The notes beneath the pieces are model-generated. The model had not been told where the DNA came from. It made no database searches and worked only from the letters and a program-made list of their open reading frames with translations. A program made the position numbers and the translations under genes. From Asaia bogorensis (GTDB taxonomy: Bacteria; Pseudomonadota; Alphaproteobacteria; Acetobacterales; Acetobacteraceae), in contig CAMCZJ010000105.1 of assembly GCA_945886995.1 (NCBI GenBank), forward strand, positions 1-10,501: 10,501 nt of DNA, in the 5' to 3' direction. Shown here piece after piece: positions 1-6,191 of the stretch; within the stretch, counting starts at the first letter, position 1; each line of letters starts with the position of its first letter.

Positions 1-281
1 TTGCCCATCCGGGCCTGATCTTGCGCATGTGCAATTGGTTGCTGACGCAGAATGTGGTGCTGGGGCCGTGGATTCATATTGCAAGCCAAGTTCGCTTTCA
101 TTCAGAAGCGCGCCTGGGTGAAACGCTGACCGCAAGCGGGCGCATCACCGCCAATATCGAACGCAAGGGCCACCGCATCGTGACCATTGAAGCGCTGGTG
201 CTGGCCAATGCTGCGCGCCCGATTGCGCAGGTGACGCATGAAGCCATTTGGCGCCCGCGCCAGGTGGCGGAGGCGGGATAA
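1..281 (+). CDS. Hotdog-fold (MaoC/thioesterase-like) protein, 3' end only
   Basis: The open frame runs in from the left edge (frame beginning at base 3) and ends at TAA 279-281, so the true start lies outside the window. The visible ~92 residues contain AHPGLILRMCNWLL followed by the alternating strand pattern VRFHSEARLGETLTASGRI and an extended strand GHRIVTIEALVL, ending THEAIWRPR. This pattern of hydrophobic strands around a G-x-x-L/V turn is typical of the second half of hotdog-fold acyl-CoA hydratase or thioesterase-like proteins (established family knowledge). Such proteins act on acyl-CoA thioesters in the cytoplasm; the substrate cannot be told from this half, and the catalytic residues are likely upstream of the window. 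The stop overlaps the ATG of the acetyltransferase gene by one base, so the two are probably one operon. Confidence 0.7.
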   Translation, partial: AHPGLILRMCNWLLTQNVVLGPWIHIASQVRFHSEARLGETLTASGRITANIERKGHRIVTIEALVLANAARPIAQVTHEAIWRPRQVAEAG

Positions 282-1123
282 TGAGCCTTGCAATTCGCAC
301 CATGACGCTGCCTGAAATTGGGCTGGCGCTGGATTGGGCGGCGGCAGAAGGCTGGAACCCTGGGCTTGCCGATGCCGCCTGTTTTCATGCGGCGGATCCA
401 GGCGCGTTTCTTGTGGCGTTATTGGATGGCGAGGCCATTGGCTGCATTTCCGCCACCGATTACGGCGCGGGCTTTGGTTTTATTGGCTTTTATATCATGC
501 GGCTTGGCTTTCGCGGCAAGGGCTATGGCATGGCGCTGTGGCGTGCCGCGATGGCGCGGCTGGAAGGGCGCGTGATTGGCCTGGATGGCGTGGTGGCGCA
601 GCAGGCGAATTATCGTAAATCCGGCTTTGACCTGCTGCATCGGAATATTCGCTACGGCGCGGCCGCGCCTGTTTTGCTGGACCAATTCGGCGCCGAGACG
701 GTGGATGCAACCGCCCTGCCCTTCAGCCTGATCGCCGCCTTTGATCGCCACTTTTTTCCAAGCGCGCGCGAGAGTTTTTTGCGCCAATGGCTGACCGCGC
801 CAGGGCATATTGCCCTTGCCTTGCCAGGCAAGGATGGGCTGCGGGCCTTGGGCGTGCTGCGCCCGTGCCGGGAAGGTTCCAAGATCGGCCCGCTTTTCGC
901 CGAAACACCGGAAGCGGCGCGCGCAGTATTCGCGGCCCTCCTGGCCAAGGCGCCGGCTGGTCCGGTTTTTCTGGACGTACCGGAACCGAATGCAGCGGCA
1001 ATCACCATGGCGCGTGACGCAGGCATGGCGCCCGCCTTTGAAACCGCGCGCATGTATGCAGGGCAAGCACCGAAGCTGCCGATTGAGCAAATTTACGGGA
1101 TCACCAGCTTTGAATTGGGGTGA
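281..1123 (+). CDS. GNAT N-acetyltransferase with C-terminal YitH/HolE-type domain
   Basis: A 280-residue protein starting at ATG 281, chosen over the upstream TTG 248 because a good Shine-Dalgarno GGAGG (269-273) sits seven bases before it and the start overlaps the preceding stop (TAATG). Residues 1-125 form the GNAT fold. The acetyl-CoA pyrophosphate-binding motif A is visible as R78-G-K-G-Y-G83 followed by a helix, preceded by strand GFIGFYIM. A late Asn-Tyr (N110-Y111) and KSGF occupy the usual motif B position. Residues about 185-280 match the second domain seen in YitH-like acetyltransferases, with KIGPLFAE, LDVPEPN, an RMY element and the terminal IYGITSFELG. The enzyme should transfer acetyl from acetyl-CoA to an amine; the substrate is unknown. 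It shares an operon with the upstream hotdog gene and is convergent with the protease gene. Confidence 0.88.
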   Translation: MSLAIRTMTLPEIGLALDWAAAEGWNPGLADAACFHAADPGAFLVALLDGEAIGCISATDYGAGFGFIGFYIMRLGFRGKGYGMALWRAAMARLEGRVIGLDGVVAQQANYRKSGFDLLHRNIRYGAAAPVLLDQFGAETVDATALPFSLIAAFDRHFFPSARESFLRQWLTAPGHIALALPGKDGLRALGVLRPCREGSKIGPLFAETPEAARAVFAALLAKAPAGPVFLDVPEPNAAAITMARDAGMAPAFETARMYAGQAPKLPIEQIYGITSFELG

Positions 1124-1166
1124 CGTTGCTAAGGCGCATTCATCACGTTTCAGCGCTGTAATTCCG

Positions 1167-1186
1167 GGCGCAAAGAAACCTGCGCC
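1167..1186. terminator. Possible bidirectional hairpin between convergent genes
   Basis: Inverted repeat GGCGCA (1167-1172) and TGCGCC (1181-1186) with an 8-base loop, inside the 70-base gap between the converging acetyltransferase and serralysin stop codons. The position suits a shared terminator, but neither strand shows a T-run after the stem, so an intrinsic terminator is only weakly supported. Confidence 0.3.
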
Positions 1187-1193
1187 TCAATCG

Positions 1194-2882
1194 CTATAGC
1201 GGCGGCCAAGTACTGAACAATGCAAGGATCGTCGCCACACTCATGTCCTGCCCCATGATGACATCATCACCAGCACCACCGAAGAAATTATTCGCAAGAC
1301 CATTACCGATGAGGATATCGCTACCGCTGCTGCCCGTGAGGCTAAGGCCGGATACGCCCGCAGCCAGCATCAGTGCTTCCACATGCGCGGGAACTGTGTA
1401 GCTGACAGAAGAAATGATGGTATCCGCACCGCCACCAGAGGTTTCGATTACCTGATCCGAAGCGGTATCAATCAGGAAACGGTCCGCACCCTGACCGCCA
1501 GAAAGCGTATCAACGCCGCCACCGCCATCCAGCGTATCATTGCCAGCGCCGCCCAAAAGATTATTGGCGTTTGCATTGCCCATCAGCACGTCATTCGCGC
1601 TGCCACCGGTAAGGCTTTGCCCCACAACGCCATCGCCCAGCATCAGTACCTCGATGTTTGCGGGCATGGTGTAGCTGACTGAGGCGATGATGGTATCCGC
1701 ACCACCGCCGGCGGCTTCGATCACCTGTTCCGAAGCAGTATCAATCAGGAAACGATCCGCCCCTTCACCACCAACCAGAATATCCGCGCCACCGCCGCCA
1801 TCCAGCGTATCATTACCTGCTTCCCCGCTGAGGCTATCAACACCGGCATTGCCAATCAGCAGATTATGCGCGCCATTACCGACGAGCGTATCATTGGCGA
1901 AACCGCCGGTCGCGTTTTCGATCACCACGCCATTGGCGATGGTAAAGCCCCCAATGATGTTATTCACATAGGACACATGGCCGCCCGCATTCGGGCCGGT
2001 GAGCGGCGCGGCATTCAGATTGATGATGCTGCCGGTGGAAGAACCTGCATTGCTGATGATATCAACGCCACCCGTATCCCAAATACAGGACCAAAAGGTG
2101 CCGGCAACATTCGCTGTAGGCAAAGTGTATGTGTTATTGCCGGAAGCATAGGTGGTATTGGCGCCATAAATCATTTGGATGGCAGCGATATCAAGCGCCA
2201 TGGGCGTGGCAGTCCAACCGTAATCAATGGCGGTGTGACTAGGGTAGCGCGCCGCCCAGCCATCATTATAACTCATGATGGTGAAAATGCCCTGGTTCAG
2301 ATCGTAGTCGCCATAGTCGTCAAACGCCGCTGTAACACCAGGAAAATTAGTCCCTTCCCAATCATATCCACCATCATGCGGGTGCGCGAGGCCCAAAAGG
2401 TGACCCAATTCATGAAGCAACGTAGTGAAGGCATAACCGCCCCTGCCTAGGCCGCTACCGACCCAAGAAGTGACCTCGTTGTTGAAAGCCGTGAAGAGTG
2501 GCTCGCCCGAAGAATACCCAGGCATCTCGCTTATGCCGAGATAACCATCGCCAATCTGTGAATTGTAGAGTGACCAGATCCACACATCGGCCTGACTTGA
2601 TGATGCAGAAACGAAATCCACATTGGCAACAGCTTCCCACGCGCTGAACGAACCTGCTGCGGCGATACTTTCTTCAAAATTCCAGGACCTCGCATAACCG
2701 GGAACGAGGCCATAGGGATCCCACCCGGACTGCAGCGTATAAGAAATCGTGACCGGCCCGCCCGAACTTGATAGCCCAGGGCTATCCCGCCATGCGCCAC
2801 CCCCGACAAGACTATCAATCCAAGGATTGGCGCCATTCGTCGGCGTACCATCGAAATATGTCTCGTAGGCCGTTCCGGACAT
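1194..2882 (-). CDS. Serralysin-type M10 metalloprotease with RTX repeats
   Basis: A 562-residue predicted extracellular zinc protease. The metzincin motif HELGHLLGLAH places zinc ligands at H157, H161 and H167 with catalytic E158; the Met-turn is T-I-M203-S-Y205, and Y205 is the usual fifth ligand in serralysins. Residues about 218-335 match the M10 C-terminal domain (ALDIAAIQMIYGAN, then IWDTGGVD and GVVIENATGG). Calcium-binding nonapeptides such as GNDTLDGGG follow, in two 91-residue modules (356-446 and 447-537) plus the start of a third. No Sec signal is present, as expected for type I secretion; no ABC exporter, membrane-fusion gene or Inh-like inhibitor lies in the window. The protein ends at TWPPL only about 16 residues after the last RTX motif, shorter than the tail usual in this family. 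The start at 2882 has a modest AAGG Shine-Dalgarno (2890-2893), and the gene appears to be transcribed alone from the promoter at 2920-2947. Confidence 0.93.
   Translation of the reverse strand: MSGTAYETYFDGTPTNGANPWIDSLVGGGAWRDSPGLSSSGGPVTISYTLQSGWDPYGLVPGYARSWNFEESIAAAGSFSAWEAVANVDFVSASSSQADVWIWSLYNSQIGDGYLGISEMPGYSSGEPLFTAFNNEVTSWVGSGLGRGGYAFTTLLHELGHLLGLAHPHDGGYDWEGTNFPGVTAAFDDYGDYDLNQGIFTIMSYNDGWAARYPSHTAIDYGWTATPMALDIAAIQMIYGANTTYASGNNTYTLPTANVAGTFWSCIWDTGGVDIISNAGSSTGSIINLNAAPLTGPNAGGHVSYVNNIIGGFTIANGVVIENATGGFANDTLVGNGAHNLLIGNAGVDSLSGEAGNDTLDGGGGADILVGGEGADRFLIDTASEQVIEAAGGGADTIIASVSYTMPANIEVLMLGDGVVGQSLTGGSANDVLMGNANANNLLGGAGNDTLDGGGGVDTLSGGQGADRFLIDTASDQVIETSGGGADTIISSVSYTVPAHVEALMLAAGVSGLSLTGSSGSDILIGNGLANNFFGGAGDDVIMGQDMSVATILALFSTWPPL
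1272..1817 (-). repeat. Two tandem 273-bp (91-aa) RTX modules in the protease gene
   Basis: Unit 1 is 1545-1817 and unit 2 is 1272-1544 on the + coordinates. The anchor encoding GNDTLDGGGG recurs at exactly 273 bases, and a third start (G538, GAGDD) follows 91 residues later. Each module contains a calcium-binding RTX stretch, then ADRFLIDTAS-[ED]-QVIE, GGGADTI, SVSYT and a strand-rich linker leading to the next GGAGND. The copies are diverged but clearly related at protein level, indicating duplication followed by drift. The nine-residue RTX sub-repeats lie within these modules. Confidence 0.85.
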
Positions 2883-2919
2883 GCGAAAGCCTTAACCAGA
2901 ATAACTGATGAAGAGCCTC

Positions 2920-2947
2920 ATTTTAACGTTCAAGAAACAAATCGCAA
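2920..2947 (-). promoter_or_regulatory. Putative sigma70-type promoter of the protease gene
   Basis: Read on the minus strand, TTGCGA (2942-2947; four of six matches to TTGACA) and TAAAAT (2920-2925; five of six matches to TATAAT) are separated by 16 bases. The expected transcript start near 2913 leaves a leader of about 30 bases before the ATG at 2882. The whole 2883-3000 stretch is markedly AT-rich compared with the surroundings, as expected of a promoter region in this genome. No experimental support is available from sequence alone. Confidence 0.45.
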
Positions 2948-2957
2948 TCATGATTTG
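2938..2957. promoter_or_regulatory. Operator-like inverted repeat overlapping the protease -35
   Basis: CAAATC (2938-2943) and GATTTG (2952-2957) form an inverted repeat with an 8-base spacer. The spacer overlaps a perfect 10-base palindrome AATCATGATT (2946-2955). The repeat covers the proposed -35 element, a common place for a repressor site. AT-rich sequence makes chance palindromes likely, so this is tentative. Confidence 0.25.
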
Positions 2958-3053
2958 AATAACGAAATATTTTCAACCCAGCGTTGTATTAATGGGCACT
3001 TTATGCAACCAATAAATTAGCTTCGCGCAGGCACTACCGGCAGAAACTTCAGC

Positions 3054-3581
3054 TCAGGGCTGCACGGTCCGCTGCAACTTCTCAACCGGGAAACCTTCCC
3101 GCCGCGCTACTGCGACTGCGGCGGCGTAATCCGCCTCCGCCATCACAGGTTCGCGCGATAGCACCCAAAGGTAATCCCGCCGCGGCGCGCCCACCACGGC
3201 CCAGCGATAGTCAGGATCAAGCCCAATGATCCAGTAATCGCCAAAGAAGGGCCAGAAGAAGCTAACGCGCAGGCGGTCATTGCCAGGGCTCGCACTCCGC
3301 GCAATCGCGGTGGCGTTACGCATCGCCCCATCAGCCAGGGCATTGCGGCAGCGGTTCAGCACATCCACCGCGCCATCGGGGCGGAGCGTATACTGCGCCG
3401 TCACAGCTTCACAGCGCACGCGGCTGCTATCCTGAAAGCTGGTCGGCAGGCGGGCCGCTTCATGCCAAAGCCCGGCATAGCGCGCGAGATCAACCTGCCC
3501 GACCGTTCTTGGCGTATTCGGCCCGGGCTCTGTAGCGCAGGCGCCAAGGGCAAGCAGGGCCGCAACCAGCAAACGACGCAT
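3054..3581 (-). CDS. blc: Blc-type outer-membrane lipocalin lipoprotein
   Basis: A 175-residue lipoprotein. An N-terminal MRRLLVAALLALGAC gives a lipobox L-G-A-C with the lipidated cysteine at C15; the following A and T (no Asp at +2) favour sorting to the outer membrane. The lipocalin signature G-L-W is at 37-39, and the conserved Blc block GDYWIIGLDPDYRWAVVG spans 114-131, followed by the DYLWVLSREP strand. C57 and C78 could form a disulfide. Blc-type lipocalins bind fatty acids or lysophospholipids and are linked to envelope maintenance (family knowledge). The ATG at 3581 is preceded by GGGAG with a spacing of about six bases; that site lies inside the end of the deacetylase gene, whose stop is one base away, so the two are almost certainly co-translated. 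The length is normal for the family. Confidence 0.9.
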   Translation of the reverse strand: MRRLLVAALLALGACATEPGPNTPRTVGQVDLARYAGLWHEAARLPTSFQDSSRVRCEAVTAQYTLRPDGAVDVLNRCRNALADGAMRNATAIARSASPGNDRLRVSFFWPFFGDYWIIGLDPDYRWAVVGAPRRDYLWVLSREPVMAEADYAAAVAVARREGFPVEKLQRTVQP

Positions 3582-3582
3582 G

Positions 3583-4476
3583 CTATTCTCCCGGAATGCT
3601 GCCCGGGGGCAGCGTCATCACGTGATCATATATCGCACCCGCTGTCGTGATCCAAATAACATCACGGCGCGCCGCAATATGGGCAAGCGCGCGGCGCAAA
3701 TGCCGCAACCGATAGGGCTGACCCACCAGATAGGGATGCAGCGCAATGCCCATGACCTGCGGCTTGCCATCGGCAATCTGCCGCCGCCTTTCCTCAAAAT
3801 CATCCACGATCATATCGGCGAAATATGCCGCGCCATCCTTGCGCCCGACGATGGAGGGAATATCATTCACCTCCTGCGGATAGGGAATGGCGAGCAGCTT
3901 GCCTGCGCGGGTCTGCATCCAGATCGGCGCGTCATCCGCGCACCAATTGAGCGTATAGCGATAGCCCGCTTCAATCAGCAGATCAGGCGTGGTTCTGCTT
4001 TCCGCAATCCAGGGGGAAAGCCAGCCGCGCGGTGCCTTGCCTTCATGCTTCGCGATGGCAGCGCTGCTTTCGGCAATCAAGGCGGCTTCCTCAGCCTCCC
4101 GTAGGGTGGATTGGCGTTCTGAATTGCTGCGCCCATGACCCGCGAATTCATCGCCCCGCACGCGATGCGCGGCCACCAAAGCGGGGGCGTAGTCATACAT
4201 GGCGCTATTCAGCAGCACGGTCGCGGGCATCTGCAATTCATCAAACAGTTCAAGCAGCCGCCAGGCGCCAACCCGGTTGCCGTAATCCCGCCAGGCATAA
4301 TTCAGCACATCGGGCTGCGGCCCACCGGGCGCCAATTCAGCACCAAGCCCCTCACCAAAAGCAAAATGTTCAAGATTGAGGCCAAGGTAAACCGCAAGCT
4401 TCGCCCCGCCCGGCCAGGCATAGGGCGTGCGATCATACCAGGGGTGGTAGGCATAACGTTCATGGCTTGGCAGCAT
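3583..4476 (-). CDS. PuuE-like polysaccharide deacetylase family protein (CE4 fold)
   Basis: A 297-residue protein of the NodB/CE4 superfamily, of the branch that includes PuuE-type allantoinases. It starts RYAYHPWYDR and has strand LAVYLGLNLEHF (27-38) where classical deacetylases carry TFDDG, so the usual metal-binding Asp pair is absent. The second motif appears as EFAGHGRSNSERQ (110-122), typical of the PuuE-like branch, and ALHPYLVGQPYRL (245-257) supplies a further conserved His. W152 to E159 (WLSPWIAE) corresponds to the conserved arginine/tryptophan loop region. Substrate is unknown: hydrolysis of a cyclic amide such as allantoin or removal of an N-acyl group are both possible. No other ureide-pathway gene is visible here. 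The start at 4476 has an AAGGA Shine-Dalgarno about eight bases upstream. It is followed after one base by the lipocalin gene. Confidence 0.85.
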   Translation of the reverse strand: MLPSHERYAYHPWYDRTPYAWPGGAKLAVYLGLNLEHFAFGEGLGAELAPGGPQPDVLNYAWRDYGNRVGAWRLLELFDELQMPATVLLNSAMYDYAPALVAAHRVRGDEFAGHGRSNSERQSTLREAEEAALIAESSAAIAKHEGKAPRGWLSPWIAESRTTPDLLIEAGYRYTLNWCADDAPIWMQTRAGKLLAIPYPQEVNDIPSIVGRKDGAAYFADMIVDDFEERRRQIADGKPQVMGIALHPYLVGQPYRLRHLRRALAHIAARRDVIWITTAGAIYDHVMTLPPGSIPGE

Positions 4477-4510
4477 TGCGATGATCCTTTAGCGCCCCTG
4501 TTGACTATCC

Positions 4511-4534
4511 AAAAGAAAGGGCGGCTGCCCTTCC
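4511..4534 (-). terminator. Rho-independent terminator after the PEP-mutase-like gene
   Basis: Read on the minus strand, the stem GGAAGGGC pairs with GCCCTTTC (one G-T wobble) around the loop AGCC, then runs directly into TTTT. Stem arms are 4527-4534 and 4515-4522 in + coordinates, and the T-tract corresponds to 4511-4514. It begins 13 bases beyond the end of the PEP-mutase-like gene and ends 34 bases before the deacetylase start, so it separates the two transcription units or attenuates readthrough. Confidence 0.75.
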
Positions 4535-4546
4535 CTGCTGCGCGCT

Positions 4547-5407
4547 TCAGCCGTAACGCTCATCCAATTCCTGAAAGCGCGGCAGATCAACAAGCGCGCT
4601 GAAATCTGCATAGCTCATCATCGCACTTGCCGCCTTGGCAGGCGTGCCGTCGCGCTTCAGCACCGCAAGCGCATCGGCCACCGCACGCGCCGCGGTGAAA
4701 AGCGTTGTCACTGCATAGAACACGACAGCGAAGCCCATTTTTTCCAAGTCACGCATGGTGAGGGCGGTGGTTTCATTGCCATCCACAATACTCACCACCT
4801 TGGGGCCTGGCACCTGCCGGGCCACAATCTCAACTTCAGATATCTTCTTGATCCCATCAACAAAAACCAGATCAACGCCGGCATCCTGATACATCAGGGC
4901 GCGGCGCACCGCTTCATCGGCGCCAATCGCCGGCATGGCGTCTGTCCGGCCAATGATCAGGGGGCCTTGCGCGGGGCGGGAAGCGATGGCGCATTTCAGG
5001 CGCCGGACATTTTCTTCCGCCGGAATCAGCCTGATGCCGGCCAATTGCCCGCAGCGCTTCGGCGCCACCTGATCTTCCAGATGAATGGCCGCAACACCGG
5101 CTTGTGCGTATTCTTCGACGGTGCGCGCAATATTGGCCGGGCCGCCATAGCCGGTATCGGCATCGGCGATGATCGGGATGCCCACCGCGCGCGCCATGTC
5201 CCGCGCATGGGTGGTCATTTCCGTCTGGCTCAGCAGCCCGATATCTGGCCGGCCCAGCCGCGATGCCGTGGCACCAAAGCCGGTCATGTAAATCGCCTCA
5301 AACCCCGCTTGTTCGATCAACCGCGCGGTCAGGCTATCGGGGGCGCCGGGGGCGGCGATGATACCACCAGCCTTGAGTCTTTGGTGAAAAGTCTCGGAAG
5401 AGATCAT
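4547..5407 (-). CDS. Isocitrate lyase/PEP mutase superfamily enzyme
   Basis: A 286-residue (beta/alpha)8-barrel enzyme. The frame stays open up to 5836, but the family-like sequence begins at MISSETFHQRLKAGG, where ATG 5405-5407 has a GGGGA Shine-Dalgarno six bases upstream; the extension overlaps the glycosyltransferase gene and is not protein-like. Motifs: the substrate-pocket region MTGFGATASRLG (41-52), metal-binding DADTGYGG (82-89), EDQ (111-113), and the flexible catalytic loop PKRCGQ (116-121) with C119. GRTDA (153-157) and FVDG (182-185) complete the barrel. Relatives cleave or decarboxylate C-C bonds of 2-methylisocitrate, dimethylmalate or oxaloacetate, or rearrange phosphonates. 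The Cys favours a lyase over a mutase, but the loop ends in Gln where lyases normally have His. No prp or phosphonate gene is nearby, so the substrate is left open. A strong terminator follows. Confidence 0.88.
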   Translation of the reverse strand: MISSETFHQRLKAGGIIAAPGAPDSLTARLIEQAGFEAIYMTGFGATASRLGRPDIGLLSQTEMTTHARDMARAVGIPIIADADTGYGGPANIARTVEEYAQAGVAAIHLEDQVAPKRCGQLAGIRLIPAEENVRRLKCAIASRPAQGPLIIGRTDAMPAIGADEAVRRALMYQDAGVDLVFVDGIKKISEVEIVARQVPGPKVVSIVDGNETTALTMRDLEKMGFAVVFYAVTTLFTAARAVADALAVLKRDGTPAKAASAMMSYADFSALVDLPRFQELDERYG

Positions 5408-5507
5408 GGTATTTCCCCAAAAGCGACGCGTCAGATGCGCCGCGTTTAATGATTTCCGAATTTCAGCGCCTTGTGAAGACCGGGCAGCAGCGCGGCAATG
5501 TAGCGCC

Positions 5508-6191
5508 CTATTCACCCCATTTTTCAAGGTAGGTTGCATAATTACGGCGCCATCCGGCGGACCCGAAATCACCATTGCTGCGATGCGTGATCGCCAAGGC
5601 TTCGCAGCCCAGCGCAAGCCCAGCGGCACGTGCGGTGCGGCAGAAATCCAGATCATAAAAATGGAAATCAAAGCGGGGATCAAAACGTACAGCCTTGGCG
5701 CGCAAGGCATCACGCCGCGCGGCCAGCAGTACACCATCAAGCAATTCGCATGGCGCGGGGGTTGGCCCAAAATAGGTGACAGGGCCGAAAGGCGCCTTGC
5801 CATGGGCGACAGCACCGGACAGATTTTCTGGCGCATCCCAAACCAGTTTACCTTCAGCCGGGGCTAAGAAAGCCCAGGAAGGCTGCCGCGGAACCCGGCG
5901 CTTATTGCCGGCAATGCCCATGATATCGAAGGAAGTCAGCGCGTTGATGATCCGATCAACAAAAAAATAATCCTCTATCCAAACATCATCATGCATAAAA
6001 ACCAGTATCTCGGCAGCATCGGCGGCATCCAGGGCAGCGTTATAGATCGCTGGCAAGCTCGTAGTGTTTTCGAAGGCGACGCGCGCTGTCATTCTTTTGT
6101 CAAAGGAAAGGCGCCCCAAGGAAGCACCCAAGGGTGACTCCTTAATGAAATCCTGCCGCGACAATCTGGTTGCACTGATGATTCTGATCAT
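5508..6191 (-). CDS. Family 2-like glycosyltransferase
   Basis: A 227-residue protein resembling the glycosyltransferase-2-like group (Pfam Glyco_tranf_2_5 type). Visible features are the N-terminal strand MIRIISATR, the TTSLPAIYNAALDAA helix, the strand and acidic motif ILVFMHDDVWIED (62-74) that would bind the metal-nucleotide sugar, LDGVLLAARRDAL (151-163), and FDFHFYDLDFCRTARAAG (174-191), the acceptor-side acidic motif. No membrane segment is seen, so it is probably cytoplasmic or peripheral. The ATG at 6191 overlaps the stop of the preceding ORF as ATGA, with only a weak AGG element upstream, which fits translational coupling. The donor, acceptor and polysaccharide are unknown. The stretch around 5941-6000 is only about one third GC, well below neighbouring genes. 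Confidence 0.82.
   Translation of the reverse strand: MIRIISATRLSRQDFIKESPLGASLGRLSFDKRMTARVAFENTTSLPAIYNAALDAADAAEILVFMHDDVWIEDYFFVDRIINALTSFDIMGIAGNKRRVPRQPSWAFLAPAEGKLVWDAPENLSGAVAHGKAPFGPVTYFGPTPAPCELLDGVLLAARRDALRAKAVRFDPRFDFHFYDLDFCRTARAAGLALGCEALAITHRSNGDFGSAGWRRNYATYLEKWGE

Noticed and set aside
419..1090. Minus-strand open frame of 223 codons opposite the acetyltransferase
   Set aside because: The plus strand encodes the complete GNAT with both domains; the minus frame is Arg/His/Gln-rich without any motif.
1250..1900. Regular repeats that could suggest a CRISPR array
   Set aside because: They are coding RTX motifs with nine-residue periodicity inside 91-residue modules, with no constant repeats separated by unique spacers.
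1866..2450. Plus-strand open frame of 194 codons opposite the protease
   Set aside because: It lies over the zinc-binding and Met-turn region of the serralysin, which is clearly the coding strand.
3580..4104. Plus-strand open frame of 174 codons opposite the deacetylase
   Set aside because: The minus strand carries the family motifs and a proper start and stop; the plus frame is a shadow.
5408..5836. N-terminal extension of the PEP-mutase-like protein by 143 codons
   Set aside because: It overlaps the glycosyltransferase in another frame, is not protein-like, and a good ribosome-binding site marks the ATG at 5407.
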